Numbered from the stretch's first letter, positions 1-9,258 are shown. The stretch is 64,000 bases of DNA from DASZWJ01 sp963813895 (GCA_963813895.1 CAWFAS010000001.1:496001-560000), one strand, 5' to 3'. Notes: generated from the sequence alone by a model not told the origin. Translations and numbers: made by a program.

Positions 1-301
1 TAAGTTGTTTGCCTGCGGGCAGGATTTTTTGTATGGCCTCTTTATTGCCCAAGCCATCGCCGGAAGCCAAAGTGTCTTCAATATGCTGCGCTATAGAATC
101 CTCTGGGCTGTAAACAGAAGCGATGCCTCCTTGGGCATAAAAACTATTAGACTCGCAAAGTGCGGTTTTACAAACTAATGCTATTCGGGTTAGGGGGCGC
201 AAGCGCAGCAATTCGAGAGAAAATAACAATCCTGACAAGCCGCTACCTATCACTAATACATCAAAAAATTCACGGGCGCCCCGTTGGGAAATAGTATTCA
301 T
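1..301 (-). CDS. nadB: L-aspartate oxidase, N-terminal part (cut by window edge)
   Basis: This is the first 100 residues of an FAD-dependent L-aspartate oxidase, which makes iminoaspartate in the first step of de novo NAD synthesis. The dinucleotide-binding glycine motif GSGLSG lies at residues 19-24, and the family signature SNSFYAQGGIAS follows at about residues 51-62. The ATG at 301-299 overlaps the TGA of nadC (ATGA, 4 bp), so the two genes are translationally coupled in a nadC-nadB operon. The rest of the gene lies beyond base 1. Too short to report alone, but the motifs and the partner gene make the call firm. Confidence 0.93.
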   Translation of the reverse strand, partial: MNTISQRGAREFFDVLVIGSGLSGLLFSLELLRLRPLTRIALVCKTALCESNSFYAQGGIASVYSPEDSIAQHIEDTLASGDGLGNKEAIQKILPAGKQL

Positions 302-1176
302 GCGAGTTGGCCTATGGATTGCATTGATAAATCAACTTGACCTGCGCCATAGGTTAATTCACCAACGGAAGCATAGTTAACGCCGGTCTCGGCGATATCC
401 AGAATGGAATCCAGTGAAATGTTCCCCGACGCTTCCGTATCAAAAATGCGCTGACAAGCGGCAACGCAAGTCCGCATATTGGCAAGGGTCATGTTATCCA
501 AAAGCACTCGATTGACTTTTGTTTGTCCTAGGGACAACACTGTGTCCAGTTCCTTTATAGTACGAACTTCGACGATGACTGGAAGAGATTGTAGGGTAAG
601 CTCGGGTAATTTTTTTATGGTTTGCTCCATGCCACCCAATAAATCGACGTGAGTATCTTTCACCATGATGGCATCAAACAAGCCCATACGATGATTAACG
701 CCGCCCCCACAATAAACTGCATATTTTTCCAAACGACGCAAACCAGGTGAGGTTTTGCGGGTGTCGAGTATTTTCAAAGCGCTGCCTTTAATACGGTCTA
801 CATACTTGGCTGTCAGTGTGGCTATGGCGCACAAATGCCGCAGGAAGTTTAATGCGGTTCGTTCTCCCTTTAAAAGTGTGATGGCATCACCTTCAATAAT
901 TAACAATTCTTCATCGGGGTGTAACCGTTGGCCATCAACATATGAGGTGCGGATATTGCAGTGTGGAGAAAGCTGTGCGAACAGCAGGCGCAACCATTCA
1001 ATACCGCAAATAGTGATGCATTCTTTGTGTTTGGAGAGAATTTTTGCCTGGTAGCGACGATTATCTGCTACGGGAAATAACCATTCGGAGGTATTATCCC
1101 GGCGCGGAACTCCCAAATCCTCATCTAAAGCAAGGTTAAGTACTGTGAGATCTAAATGATCGGGTTTCCAGGACAT
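298..1176 (-). CDS. nadC: Nicotinate-nucleotide diphosphorylase (carboxylating), quinolinate phosphoribosyltransferase
   Basis: Converts quinolinate and PRPP to nicotinate mononucleotide, CO2 and PPi in NAD synthesis. Visible motifs include ERTALNFLRH (about residues 105-114), DTRKTSPGLR (138-147) and GGGVNHRMGLFDAIMVKDTH (157-176), which are substrate- and PRPP-binding elements of the type II phosphoribosyltransferase barrel. The reading frame stays open upstream to 1224, but the ATG at 1176 is preferred. It sits 5 bp after the stop of the upstream gene, has a GAGGAA ribosome-binding site, and gives 292 residues, the usual family size. It overlaps nadB by 4 bp, so both are expected to be co-transcribed from the LPS-type genes upstream. 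Confidence 0.95.
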   Translation of the reverse strand: MSWKPDHLDLTVLNLALDEDLGVPRRDNTSEWLFPVADNRRYQAKILSKHKECITICGIEWLRLLFAQLSPHCNIRTSYVDGQRLHPDEELLIIEGDAITLLKGERTALNFLRHLCAIATLTAKYVDRIKGSALKILDTRKTSPGLRRLEKYAVYCGGGVNHRMGLFDAIMVKDTHVDLLGGMEQTIKKLPELTLQSLPVIVEVRTIKELDTVLSLGQTKVNRVLLDNMTLANMRTCVAACQRIFDTEASGNISLDSILDIAETGVNYASVGELTYGAGQVDLSMQSIGQLA

Positions 1177-1180
1177 GTAA

Positions 1181-2098
1181 TTAAATTCCTCGGTTATCGT
1201 TACACAAGCCCACCAGCCGTTCAAATGCGTTCAATACTTGATTGACTGTAATAAAATATTTCCAGCCGCGTTCCTTAAGTGGGCGTATTATTAAGGGCAT
1301 CCAGGGTAATACCACTTCACCCACTGCCCAGTCCGGTCGCCAGCGTTGCATAATTTTACGTCGTTGCATCAGCGAAACCGTGGGGATGCCGAGATTAGAT
1401 GCCAAATGGCCTATGCCGGAATCATTACCAATAAACCATCCACAGCCGTATAAATATTGGGCCAGATTATCTAAAGAATCCGTGGTTGTAATAGTAAATC
1501 CTTGTTGTTCAATTTGTGAAACCTGAGATTTCTCTGTGGGGGCAATCACAAACTCGGGTTGGTAACCGCGCAGCTGTAATTGGGTCCCTAAGGCAATAAA
1601 GCGGTTGGGCAGCCAGCATTTGGATGGTTCTGATGCTGTTGGATGGATAATGATGCGTTGTCTATCTGCACGCAATTGTAACCCAGGGGGGGCAATTAAA
1701 CCATTGTCGGACACTACGTCTGCAAGAGCTAACAGTTCGCTGCAGACGGCCATCTGTATGGCAACCATGGAAATTTGCTGCCGGTATAATAAAAAATGGT
1801 CCAACACAACTACGCGAGGGTGCCATTGCTCCGCTTGAAATAAAACATCACGTGGGTAGCTGTGTAACAATAAATCAAATGTTAATAAGACTTCTTTGCC
1901 ATGAGCAGCCTCAGGATAAGGTTTTATACAGACTTCTGGAAACCAACGTTGTAATCCCAAAAGGTAATTGCTAAAAACAGTCACCTGGTAGCCATTGCGT
2001 CGCAAATTATTAACCACAATCATAGCTAATAAAGAATCCCCCAGGCGCGGGGACATGACAAAAGCAATTGACTTAACAGAAGTTAAAGAGATGCGCAT
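1181..2098 (-). CDS. Glycosyltransferase family 9 (heptosyltransferase-like), paralogue 1
   Basis: A 305-residue GT-B fold protein of the ADP-heptose:LPS heptosyltransferase family. The N-terminal stretch IAFVMSPRLGDSLLAM is the acceptor-side loop with the family's GD pair, and WFIGNDSGIGHLASNLGIP (about residues 222-240) is the nucleotide-sugar binding motif. It probably adds a sugar to LPS core or O-chain on the cytoplasmic face. It lies 4 bp after the O-antigen ligase gene. It is closely similar along its whole length to the protein at 60801-61724, and less so to the WaaC candidate at 9259-10314. The sugar and acceptor cannot be told from sequence alone. Confidence 0.8.
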   Translation of the reverse strand: MRISLTSVKSIAFVMSPRLGDSLLAMIVVNNLRRNGYQVTVFSNYLLGLQRWFPEVCIKPYPEAAHGKEVLLTFDLLLHSYPRDVLFQAEQWHPRVVVLDHFLLYRQQISMVAIQMAVCSELLALADVVSDNGLIAPPGLQLRADRQRIIIHPTASEPSKCWLPNRFIALGTQLQLRGYQPEFVIAPTEKSQVSQIEQQGFTITTTDSLDNLAQYLYGCGWFIGNDSGIGHLASNLGIPTVSLMQRRKIMQRWRPDWAVGEVVLPWMPLIIRPLKERGWKYFITVNQVLNAFERLVGLCNDNRGI

Positions 2099-2102
2099 GA
2101 TC

Positions 2103-3398
2103 TTATGCCCATTTTTTTATTTTATTGTTTTCTTTTGGGGGGCAATACCCTGCAAAAAGCAAACTAGCACATAGCACATAAAAATGGCCGGTCACACTGG
2201 TGTATAAAAAAGCGTTGAAACAGCAACTTATCATTCCTGACAATATGAGTGCTTGCGCTATTTGCCAGTCTTCACGCATATGAAAACTCACCAGCCACTG
2301 GCTCAAAAAAAAATACAACATTGCGCTCAGCCCAACTAATCCCCCCTGTACCAGCATCAGCAGATATTCATTATGAGGAGTGTTTAAAGTGCCCCAGCCT
2401 GGAACGATAGGATGTTTTTTATAGGCCGCCTGAAAGGAAGCTGTCCCCATGCCCATAATGGGATGCTCTTTGGACAAATCCAGAGAATATTTAAAAAAGG
2501 TTATTCTTAATTCAGGCGCGTGATCTTTTGGTTTGGCGAGTTGTTGTGCGGAGCTATGCAGCAAATCCTGGGTTAGCCAATAAACACGTTTGTGGAATGA
2601 GGAGGATAAATTATAAACAATTACCGCAAGCAATAGCAGAGTTATAGTTCCCAGTGCAATACCGCGTAAAAATATCTTTTTATTATAATATCTTAAGGAT
2701 TCATTGTTAGCGGCAGTGAATGCGCGTTGTACAAAAAAAAGTATTACCAGCCCAAAATAGACCATCCAACCCGTGCGGCCGGAATTTATAAAGAATTCCT
2801 GGAAGGTAAACACGACTGCTAACATCGAGTATAGCCATCGATATTGTTTACCGTAGATTGCTCTTTGGGCAAAAATGTAAGTAGAAAATGCTACGAAGTA
2901 ACTGGTTTCAATATGGCTGTGAAATACATAACTTCCATTGTTTGCTTTCCCCATATGCAATCCAGCATATTGTTTTAAATAAGATAAGACAATGGTAACC
3001 ACCATCGCTAGTAGAAAGGCATTGATGGCTCTCTGGCGCCAACGGGGGTCAATGCAAAGTGGCAGCAAAAAAATAAAATATAACAGTTTTTGATATTTGT
3101 GAAATGCTTCCAACCTGTCATGCCAGCTTGCTATGCTCCAAAACATGGCAGCAAAAATAATAATAATTAGAATCAGAATGCTAAGAGTAATGGGGTTGGT
3201 GCGCACCATTTGAAAGCGGACAAAGAATTCGCCCGAGATGAGGCAAAAGACCATTGCAGCTACTATGCTGATAGCGGTGCCGGTAATGGTAATGGGGCAT
3301 AAGAAAGCGGTCATAACCATGCTAATGTAACCGGCTAATAACAAATATTGACGTAGACGGTTGGGGTAGCTTTCTTGGATCTGGGTAGTAGACATCAT
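2103..3398 (-). CDS. waaL: O-antigen ligase / O-antigen polymerase family membrane protein
   Basis: A 431-residue polytopic inner-membrane protein with about 10-12 hydrophobic segments and a large periplasmic loop between roughly residues 270 and 340. It carries the Wzy_C/WaaL-type motif PHNEYLLMLVQGGLVGL (about 341-357) just after the loop, where the catalytic His of WaaL ligases lies. The likely role is transfer of undecaprenyl-linked O-chain to lipid A-core. The adjacent GT9 gene on the same strand supports an LPS role. WaaL and Wzy polymerases share this fold, so a polymerase cannot be fully excluded; the symbol is tentative. Confidence 0.72.
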   Translation of the reverse strand: MMSTTQIQESYPNRLRQYLLLAGYISMVMTAFLCPITITGTAISIVAAMVFCLISGEFFVRFQMVRTNPITLSILILIIIIFAAMFWSIASWHDRLEAFHKYQKLLYFIFLLPLCIDPRWRQRAINAFLLAMVVTIVLSYLKQYAGLHMGKANNGSYVFHSHIETSYFVAFSTYIFAQRAIYGKQYRWLYSMLAVVFTFQEFFINSGRTGWMVYFGLVILFFVQRAFTAANNESLRYYNKKIFLRGIALGTITLLLLAVIVYNLSSSFHKRVYWLTQDLLHSSAQQLAKPKDHAPELRITFFKYSLDLSKEHPIMGMGTASFQAAYKKHPIVPGWGTLNTPHNEYLLMLVQGGLVGLSAMLYFFLSQWLVSFHMREDWQIAQALILSGMISCCFNAFLYTSVTGHFYVLCASLLFAGYCPPKENNKIKKWA

Positions 3399-3480
3399 GT
3401 TGAGTTTTAGCCTTTAACGGAGCGACTAACCTTAAAGTTCATTGAAGTCATCTTAAAAAATTAGCTTTCAGGACGGCTGC

Positions 3481-3552
3481 TACCGAGCCGCGACCGTTAG
3501 GGAGCGTTTAAATTAGATTGTTTAAACGCTCCCTAACGGTCGCGGCTCGGTA
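3481..3552. repeat. Palindromic repeat family A, copy 1
   Basis: Perfect inverted repeat: 32-bp arms (3481-3512 and 3521-3552) around an 8-bp spacer. The arms begin TACCGAGCCGCGACCG and end GTTAGGGAGCGTTTAAA. The right arm encodes the last 10 codons and stop codon of the gene at 3522-4307. Other members lie at 18591, 21349, 28682, 53896, 54974 and 60734. Confidence 0.95.
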
Positions 3553-4307
3553 CGTAAATCAAACTCTGCATAAAGTGGGGCATGATCGGAAAGCTTGCGC
3601 CAGGGTAGTTTAGTAAAACGTTCACAGTTTAATACTTCTATCCCCCGAAAATAAATGCGATCCACTGGTAATGCAGGGCCCCATACCGGAAAAGATCTGG
3701 CATATTTACCAGTTAATACTTTAAAAGCTTCTCGCAAATTCAAATGGGTTTCCAGGAAATGCTGTGCATGACTTTGCCAGTCATTAAAATCACCAGCAAT
3801 AATCAGGGGTTCATTTGCGGGCACATGCGACTCAATACGATCACAAAGTGTGCCTAATTGCTTTTCGCGTTCCGTCCTAAATAGCCCAAAGTGTATACAA
3901 ATAGCATGAACAGGGGTAGTGAACCCAGGGATGTCCAAGACACCATGCAGCACACTGCGGCTGGCCATTTCATGCTGCGATACATCAATATTTTCCCATC
4001 GTATAAATGGAAATTTACTTAGAATGGCATTGCCATGATGCCCGCGCTCATAAATGGCGTTTTTTCCATAAATAAAATGCGGCCATAACTGCGCGCCTAA
4101 AAATTCAAACTGCGATTGTTTGGGCCAGTTTTTTATAGTGATTTCATGACTAGTATGTTCGCCCTGTATTTCTTGAAGGAAAACCAGGTGGGGGTGAATT
4201 TCATCGATGGCTTCCTTAATATGATGTAAAACAAAGCGTGAGTGAGTAGTGCTAAAGCCTTTATGGATGTTATAAGTCATTATTTTTAAGATATTATTTT
4301 GTAACAT
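3522..4307 (-). CDS. Endonuclease/exonuclease/phosphatase (EEP) family hydrolase, YbhP-like
   Basis: A 261-residue EEP-superfamily metal-dependent phosphodiesterase. Visible family motifs are MTYNIHKG near the N-terminus, the metal-binding Glu in FLQEIQGEH (about residue 45), GDFNDW (about 170) and the terminal catalytic SDHAPLYAEF (about 240). It lies 1 bp after a ClsB-type cardiolipin synthase gene, the same pairing as E. coli ybhP-clsB, suggesting a role in envelope phospholipid metabolism; the substrate is unknown. The C-terminus (RTEPRPLGSV and stop) is encoded by the arm of a palindromic repeat, so the original C-terminus has probably been replaced or extended. The catalytic core is complete. 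Confidence 0.85.
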   Translation of the reverse strand: MLQNNILKIMTYNIHKGFSTTHSRFVLHHIKEAIDEIHPHLVFLQEIQGEHTSHEITIKNWPKQSQFEFLGAQLWPHFIYGKNAIYERGHHGNAILSKFPFIRWENIDVSQHEMASRSVLHGVLDIPGFTTPVHAICIHFGLFRTEREKQLGTLCDRIESHVPANEPLIIAGDFNDWQSHAQHFLETHLNLREAFKVLTGKYARSFPVWGPALPVDRIYFRGIEVLNCERFTKLPWRKLSDHAPLYAEFDLRTEPRPLGSV

Positions 4308-4308
4308 A

Positions 4309-5451
4309 TTAAATCCAATATTTTATATATAGTAACAATCGCCCTACCAGTTTTTGATGCCAGGGGCGTTTATACCAGTTACTTAACTGTATCTCTTTTG
4401 AATGGGATAAATCTTCAATAAATTGCTCTAGCAGCATTTGTCGCGAATGTCGTGAGCGTACATTGGCATCTACTTCCAGGTCATGCAATAAACTACGGTG
4501 ATTCAAATTGCTCGAGCCAACAATATGCCAGTCATCTAGAATCAGCGATTTGGCATGCAGCATGCTGGGCATATATTCAAAAATCCGCACTCCAGAAGCC
4601 AGTAAACGTTCATAAAAAGTAGCGGACGCCCATGACATGATAAAAATATCGCTATTTTGTGGCAGCAGGATACGAACATCTACTTTTGCCTGGGCCAAAT
4701 CAACCAATTTTCTTAATAAAATATTATCGGGTACAAAATAAGCGTTGGTTATCCATACCCGTCTGTGACATTTAGATAAGTGCCGTAATAAATCTTTATA
4801 TAACACACGACGTCGATGACGGGTGTTATTTAGCCGGATAATAGCATGGGTATCTACATGGCGGAAAACATTATGCAGCCGTTCCTGAATGGCCGTATGA
4901 GTCCACGAGACTTCAAAGGCCATTGTTAAATCATCAACAGATGTGCCAATAAGTCTCACGCCTGTGTCGCGCCAGCCACCTCCGCCTTGAAGCAGGCTAA
5001 GATGGCAGAGGCTGATATTGGCACTGCCCAGGTAAACAATGCTGTTATCTATTATGCAGACTTTACGGTGGTTTCTTTTATTGATTTTAAAAATGAAATA
5101 GATGCTTTTAAACAGCAGCGATAGATGAAGAAAGCTGTGGCGTCGCCATTGCCAAAGATGCCAGGGGAAAGGATGAAAAATTCGCGTTTTTATGCCAGCA
5201 GCTTCCAGGGTATTTGCCAATGTTCCTCCCCAACCTGAGGTGCCGGCCCCATCGACTAATACTCTTACCCGTACTCCCCTCCTAGCCGCAGCAACCAAAG
5301 CCTCAGCCATCCGCTGCCCCATTGTATCATTGTCAAAAATATAGGTTTCCAATTCAATGCTGATCTTGGCGCGGCTGATGTCATCTAATAGCGATATGAA
5401 ATAATCATCTCCAGTTAAAAAAACGGTTTCTGATATATGGCGATCTTTCAT
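4309..5451 (-). CDS. clsB: Cardiolipin synthase B-type phospholipase D family protein
   Basis: A 380-residue phospholipase D superfamily protein with two HKD motifs: HRKVCIID starting at residue 128 and HAKSLILD starting at residue 299, each followed by the expected Gly-Ser-Asn (GSANIS, GSSNLN). There is no long N-terminal membrane region, as in ClsB/YbhO rather than ClsA. It should make cardiolipin by transferring phosphatidyl groups at the inner membrane. Its ATG overlaps the stop of the LOG-family gene upstream (ATGA), and the YbhP-like gene follows 1 bp later, so the three form a tight operon. Confidence 0.9.
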   Translation of the reverse strand: MKDRHISETVFLTGDDYFISLLDDISRAKISIELETYIFDNDTMGQRMAEALVAAARRGVRVRVLVDGAGTSGWGGTLANTLEAAGIKTRIFHPFPWHLWQWRRHSFLHLSLLFKSIYFIFKINKRNHRKVCIIDNSIVYLGSANISLCHLSLLQGGGGWRDTGVRLIGTSVDDLTMAFEVSWTHTAIQERLHNVFRHVDTHAIIRLNNTRHRRRVLYKDLLRHLSKCHRRVWITNAYFVPDNILLRKLVDLAQAKVDVRILLPQNSDIFIMSWASATFYERLLASGVRIFEYMPSMLHAKSLILDDWHIVGSSNLNHRSLLHDLEVDANVRSRHSRQMLLEQFIEDLSHSKEIQLSNWYKRPWHQKLVGRLLLYIKYWI

Positions 5452-6152
5452 GGTGTTCTATTAATATAAGCTAATGCGTCATCAGGGGAATCTGTGACTA
5501 ATAATCTTTCAATATCTTCAGGAAAAATAGTACCACTTTTCAATAAGGTATCGCGCATGAAATTAATAAGAGGGGACCAATAATCCGAGCCCATTAATAT
5601 CAATGGAAAATTTTTTACTTTGTGGGTTTGTATCAGGGTCGACATCTCAAATAGCTCATCCAATGTCCCCAGTCCTCCCGGCAGAACGATAAAAGCGGAG
5701 GAGTATTTGGTTAGCATGACTTTGCGGACAAAAAAATAGTGGAAAGTAATTTTTTTATCAACGAATAGATTGGGGCTCTCTAATGCGAGATTGATGTTAC
5801 AACTAATGGAGCGCCCTCCCCCCTCTTTTGCTCCTCGATTGGCAGCTTCCATAATTCCAGGCCCGCCACCTGTCATTACCGTATAGCGATTCTTAGCTAG
5901 CAAGTAGCCTAGAGTGTGTGCCATTTGGTAATATTTGTGGGTTTCAGTAAAACGGGCGGAGCCGAAGATGGTAATGCAGTTATGAATATTCCTAAAAACA
6001 TAAAAACCGTGCATATACTCAAAGAATATACGTAGCGCACTCCATAGACCCGTGAAGAAATTCTCCCTGCGAGCTAAAAAATGCTCTTCCTGCGCCTGAA
6101 ACGTGGGTTCTTGCAGGTGCGCTTTTGGCTTCGAGGGTCTGATTTTCTTCAT
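5448..6152 (-). CDS. LOG family (TIGR00730) nucleotide 5'-monophosphate phosphoribohydrolase-like protein
   Basis: A 234-residue Rossmann-fold protein of the LOG / 'lysine decarboxylase-like' family, whose studied members cleave the N-glycosidic bond of (cytokinin) riboside or purine 5'-monophosphates. The signature motifs are both present: GGGPGIMEAANRGA (about residues 95-108) and PGGLGTLDELFE (about 158-169). An N-terminal extension of about 50 basic, amphipathic residues precedes the core. It is the first gene of the minus-strand set that continues into clsB with a 4-bp overlap. The old label lysine decarboxylase is not supported by this family. Confidence 0.85.
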   Translation of the reverse strand: MKKIRPSKPKAHLQEPTFQAQEEHFLARRENFFTGLWSALRIFFEYMHGFYVFRNIHNCITIFGSARFTETHKYYQMAHTLGYLLAKNRYTVMTGGGPGIMEAANRGAKEGGGRSISCNINLALESPNLFVDKKITFHYFFVRKVMLTKYSSAFIVLPGGLGTLDELFEMSTLIQTHKVKNFPLILMGSDYWSPLINFMRDTLLKSGTIFPEDIERLLVTDSPDDALAYINRTP

Positions 6153-6253
6153 CGTTGATCTCTGTAATGCTCAGGATAAGGGGTTGTGCAACCCCTAAGT
6201 ACCATTATAACCTTAAATTAACCTAACTGTTCAGTACAGTAACTTAGTCTGCC

Positions 6254-6283
6254 TTGACATCTCAGGGCGAAAAACTGTATTAA
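6254..6283 (+). promoter_or_regulatory. Predicted sigma-70 promoter of pssA
   Basis: A consensus -35 TTGACA (6254-6259), an 18-bp spacer and a -10 TATTAA (6278-6283) lie 28 bp before the pssA start. The start itself has an AGAGAGA ribosome-binding site. The opposite strand of this 160-bp gap must hold the promoter of the LOG gene, which I cannot place. Confidence 0.6.
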
Positions 6284-6311
6284 TTAAGTCTCAGTAATCA
6301 GAGAGAATAGC

Positions 6312-7064
6312 ATGAGCACAGAAAACGATGGTTTACCCCGGGGGCGAGGAATATATCTGCTGCCTAATTTATTTACCCTAACTGCGTTATTCGCAGGCTT
6401 TTATGCCATTGTAGCGGCCATGAAAGGCAATTTTGATTATGCGGGTATTGCTGTATTTATTGCTATGGTAATGGATACATTGGATGGTCGTGTGGCGCGG
6501 TTAACCCACACCCAAACTGCATTTGGCGCTGAATTAGACAGCCTGTCGGACATGGTATCATTTGGAGTAGCTCCCGCGTTGATTGTATATACTTGGGGCT
6601 TAGGTACGCTTGGCAAAGCGGGGTGGTTGGTAGCGTTTATTTTTACTGCTGGCGTCGCCTTGCGTCTTGCGCGATTTAATACTCAGTTAGGTGTTGCGGA
6701 TAAACGTTATTTCCGTGGTCTGCCTTGTCCGGCTGGAGCGGCATTAATAACCAGTCTGGTATGGAGTTTGCAGGAATTTGACCTGAATAACCCTATGCTG
6801 CGTGTACTAGTTGCTATTGTTACTGCGATCACGGCGCTGCTGATGGTCAGTAACATAATGTATTACAGTTTCAAGGATTTCAATCTAAAAAATCGCGTGC
6901 CTTTTATTGTTATTATATTAATAGTATTAATTTATGTATTGATTTCTGTAGATCCCCCCTTGGTGGGGTTGGTTTTGTCCTGTGGTTTTGTAGTGTCGGG
7001 GCCGGCGTTATGGCTGTGGCGCTTTAAGCGTCATTGGCGCGGAAAGTCTGGAAAGGAAAAGTAA
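6312..7064 (+). CDS. pssA: CDP-diacylglycerol--serine O-phosphatidyltransferase
   Basis: A 250-residue polytopic inner-membrane enzyme that makes phosphatidylserine, the precursor of phosphatidylethanolamine. The CDP-alcohol phosphotransferase motif is complete: D55, D58-G59, A62-R63, G72, D76 and D80 in the DGRVAR...FGAELDSLSD region. About eight hydrophobic segments follow the pattern of the membrane-bound type II PssA found in Legionella and Bacillus rather than the peripheral E. coli enzyme. Divergent from the cardiolipin synthase operon, so phospholipid genes sit back to back. Confidence 0.93.
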   Translation: MSTENDGLPRGRGIYLLPNLFTLTALFAGFYAIVAAMKGNFDYAGIAVFIAMVMDTLDGRVARLTHTQTAFGAELDSLSDMVSFGVAPALIVYTWGLGTLGKAGWLVAFIFTAGVALRLARFNTQLGVADKRYFRGLPCPAGAALITSLVWSLQEFDLNNPMLRVLVAIVTAITALLMVSNIMYYSFKDFNLKNRVPFIVIILIVLIYVLISVDPPLVGLVLSCGFVVSGPALWLWRFKRHWRGKSGKEK

Positions 7065-7120
7065 ATATTATAAAGAGGGTTCTGTTACTTAACTGATCAA
7101 ATAACACTGATGGGCTCAGA

Positions 7121-7278
7121 GCCAGTAGAGGCTGCCCCCATCCTAACCTTCCCCCGCAAGCGGGGGAAGGGACTTGCTCGAGCCAGTATGGGATTGGGCG
7201 CATAACTTAACTTATTGCCCAACCAGTTCCTTCCCCCGCTTGCGGGGGAAGGTTAGGATGGGGGCAGCCTCTACTGGC
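7121..7278. repeat. Large palindromic repeat family B, copy 1
   Basis: Inverted repeat of about 54-bp arms (7121-7174 and 7225-7278) starting GCCAGTAGAGGCTGCCCCCA. Each arm itself contains a perfect hairpin, CTTCCCCCGC-AA-GCGGGGGAAG, so the element can fold as one long stem or as two small ones. It fills the gap between convergent pssA and parE. The second copy is at 19633-19775. Confidence 0.95.
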
Positions 7279-7341
7279 ACTGGATTCGGCCATGTATCAG
7301 GTTCAATAAATATATGAGTCCCATCACCTAAGCAGCTGAAC

Positions 7342-9237
7342 TTATGTCTCCGCCAGATTCCCTTTCTGTTCCAGCCAAGCCTTCCTGTCAGAGGCACGTT
7401 TTTTCGCTAATAACATATCCATCAGGTCAAAGGTTGTCTCATCTCCCACCAGCAGTTGCACTAAGCGACGGGTATCGGGGGACATAGTCGTTTCACGTAA
7501 TTGCGAGGGATTCATTTCCCCCAAGCCTTTGAAACGCTGAATATGTACGGTGCCTTTTTTCTTTTCTGCAGCGATCCGGTCCATAACGCCCTGCTTTTCT
7601 TCATCATCAAGCGCATAAAACACTTCTTTGCCAATATCAATGCGGTAAAGCGGCGGCATGGCCACATGGAGGTGGCCGGCAGCCACCACGGGTAGGAAAT
7701 GGCGGAAAAATAGGGCGCATAATAAGGTGGCAATGTGTAACCCATCCGAATCGGCATCAGCCAGAATGCAGACTTTACCATAGCGCAAGCCGGTTAAATC
7801 GTCCGCGCCTGGATCTACCCCGATGGCCACAGCGATATCATGAATCTCCTGGGACGCCAGCACCTGCGAGGAATCTACTTCCCATGAATTGAGGATCTTG
7901 CCACGTAGGGGCATGACTGCCTGAAATTCTCGGTCTCTGGCTTGTTTGGCTGATCCGCCAGCGGAATCCCCTTCAACTAAAAACAATTCCGTGCGACCAG
8001 GATCTTGATTGGTACAATCAGCCAATTTGCCCGGTAGTGCAGGACCAGCGGTGACTTTTTTGCGTAGCACCTGCTTGCTGGCACGGCTGCGTTGTTGGGC
8101 ATTTTGAATGACCATTTCCGCCAAAGCTTGACCCAGTGTTACATTTTCATTGAGCCATAGGCTGAAAGTATCTTTGACCACCCCAGTCACAAACGCAGCA
8201 CACTGTCGTGAAGTCAGGCGTTCTTTGGTTTGACCGGAGAATTGCGGGTCGCGCATTTTGATGGAGAGTACGAAATTACATTGATCCCATACGTCTTCGC
8301 TAGAAAGCTTGATGCCTCTGGGTAATAACTTGTGGATTTCACAAAATTCCCGTAACGCTTCTAAAAGACCGGTGCGGAAGCCATTCACATGTGTGCCACC
8401 TTGAATGGTCGGAATTAAGTTAACATAGCTTTCAGTGACGGTTTGGCTATCTTCAGGCAGCCAGGTCACCGCCCAATCCACCATTTCAGTATTTCCGGCT
8501 GCATGGCCCAGAAACAAATCTTCTGGCAGGCGTACCGCATCATTTAGGGCGTCATGTAAATAGGCTTTTAGTCCATCTTCATAGAACCAGGTTTCAGATT
8601 CGCCATTGGCTTCTTGGGTAAACCGCACGGTTAATCCCGGGCATAATACCGCTTTGGCGCGTAACAAATATTTTAAAGGTGCAATGGCAAATTTAACGGA
8701 ATCAAAATATTTGGCATCAGGCCAAAAGTGCACGCTTGTGCCAGTCTCAAATTTGCCGCAACTTCCCGTTATTTTTAACGGCCCATCTGGATCGCCGCCT
8801 TTAAAAGACATTTGATGCACTTTGCCTTCGCGTTTTACCTTGACCTCCAATTGTTTTGATAGTGCATTAACCACGGAGATGCCAACGCCATGCAGCCCTC
8901 CAGAGAACTGATAGTCTTTGTGGGAAAATTTGGCTCCCGCATGCAGACGGGTCAAGATCAGTTCTACGCCGGAAATCTTTTCTTCCGGATGCATATCCAC
9001 CGGCATGCCGCGGCCATCATCAATCACTTCTAGCGAGCCATCAGCATACAGGATTACGTCAATACTTTTAGCATGACCGGCAACTGCCTCGTCTACACTG
9101 TTGTCTACCGCCTCCATCGCTAGATGGTTGGGGTTGTGGGTGTCGGTATACATGCCGGGACGGACCCGCACGGGATCGAGCCCGCTGAGGACTTCGATAG
9201 ATTCCGCGGAATATTGACGTGGGGCTTGGGGTGTCAT
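7342..9237 (-). CDS. parE: DNA topoisomerase IV subunit B
   Basis: A 631-residue GHKL ATPase and Toprim subunit of topoisomerase IV, which with ParC separates replicated chromosomes. The ATPase part shows EAVDNSVDEAVAGH, DDGRGMPVD and GGLHGVGISVVNALS (about residues 105-120). The Toprim part shows FLVEGDSAGGSAKQARDREF (about 415) and DADSDGLHI. The length and the sequence around VLSGLDPVRVRPGMYTDT fit ParE rather than GyrB, which is longer. parC is not in the window. Confidence 0.95.
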   Translation of the reverse strand: MTPQAPRQYSAESIEVLSGLDPVRVRPGMYTDTHNPNHLAMEAVDNSVDEAVAGHAKSIDVILYADGSLEVIDDGRGMPVDMHPEEKISGVELILTRLHAGAKFSHKDYQFSGGLHGVGISVVNALSKQLEVKVKREGKVHQMSFKGGDPDGPLKITGSCGKFETGTSVHFWPDAKYFDSVKFAIAPLKYLLRAKAVLCPGLTVRFTQEANGESETWFYEDGLKAYLHDALNDAVRLPEDLFLGHAAGNTEMVDWAVTWLPEDSQTVTESYVNLIPTIQGGTHVNGFRTGLLEALREFCEIHKLLPRGIKLSSEDVWDQCNFVLSIKMRDPQFSGQTKERLTSRQCAAFVTGVVKDTFSLWLNENVTLGQALAEMVIQNAQQRSRASKQVLRKKVTAGPALPGKLADCTNQDPGRTELFLVEGDSAGGSAKQARDREFQAVMPLRGKILNSWEVDSSQVLASQEIHDIAVAIGVDPGADDLTGLRYGKVCILADADSDGLHIATLLCALFFRHFLPVVAAGHLHVAMPPLYRIDIGKEVFYALDDEEKQGVMDRIAAEKKKGTVHIQRFKGLGEMNPSQLRETTMSPDTRRLVQLLVGDETTFDLMDMLLAKKRASDRKAWLEQKGNLAET

Positions 9238-9258
9238 AAGGATTTCGCCGAGTAATTT

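Noticed and set aside
5448..6152. 'Lysine decarboxylase' label for the LOG-family protein
   Set aside because: The GGGPGIMEA and PGGLGTLDE motifs are those of LOG phosphoribohydrolases; no PLP-decarboxylase features.
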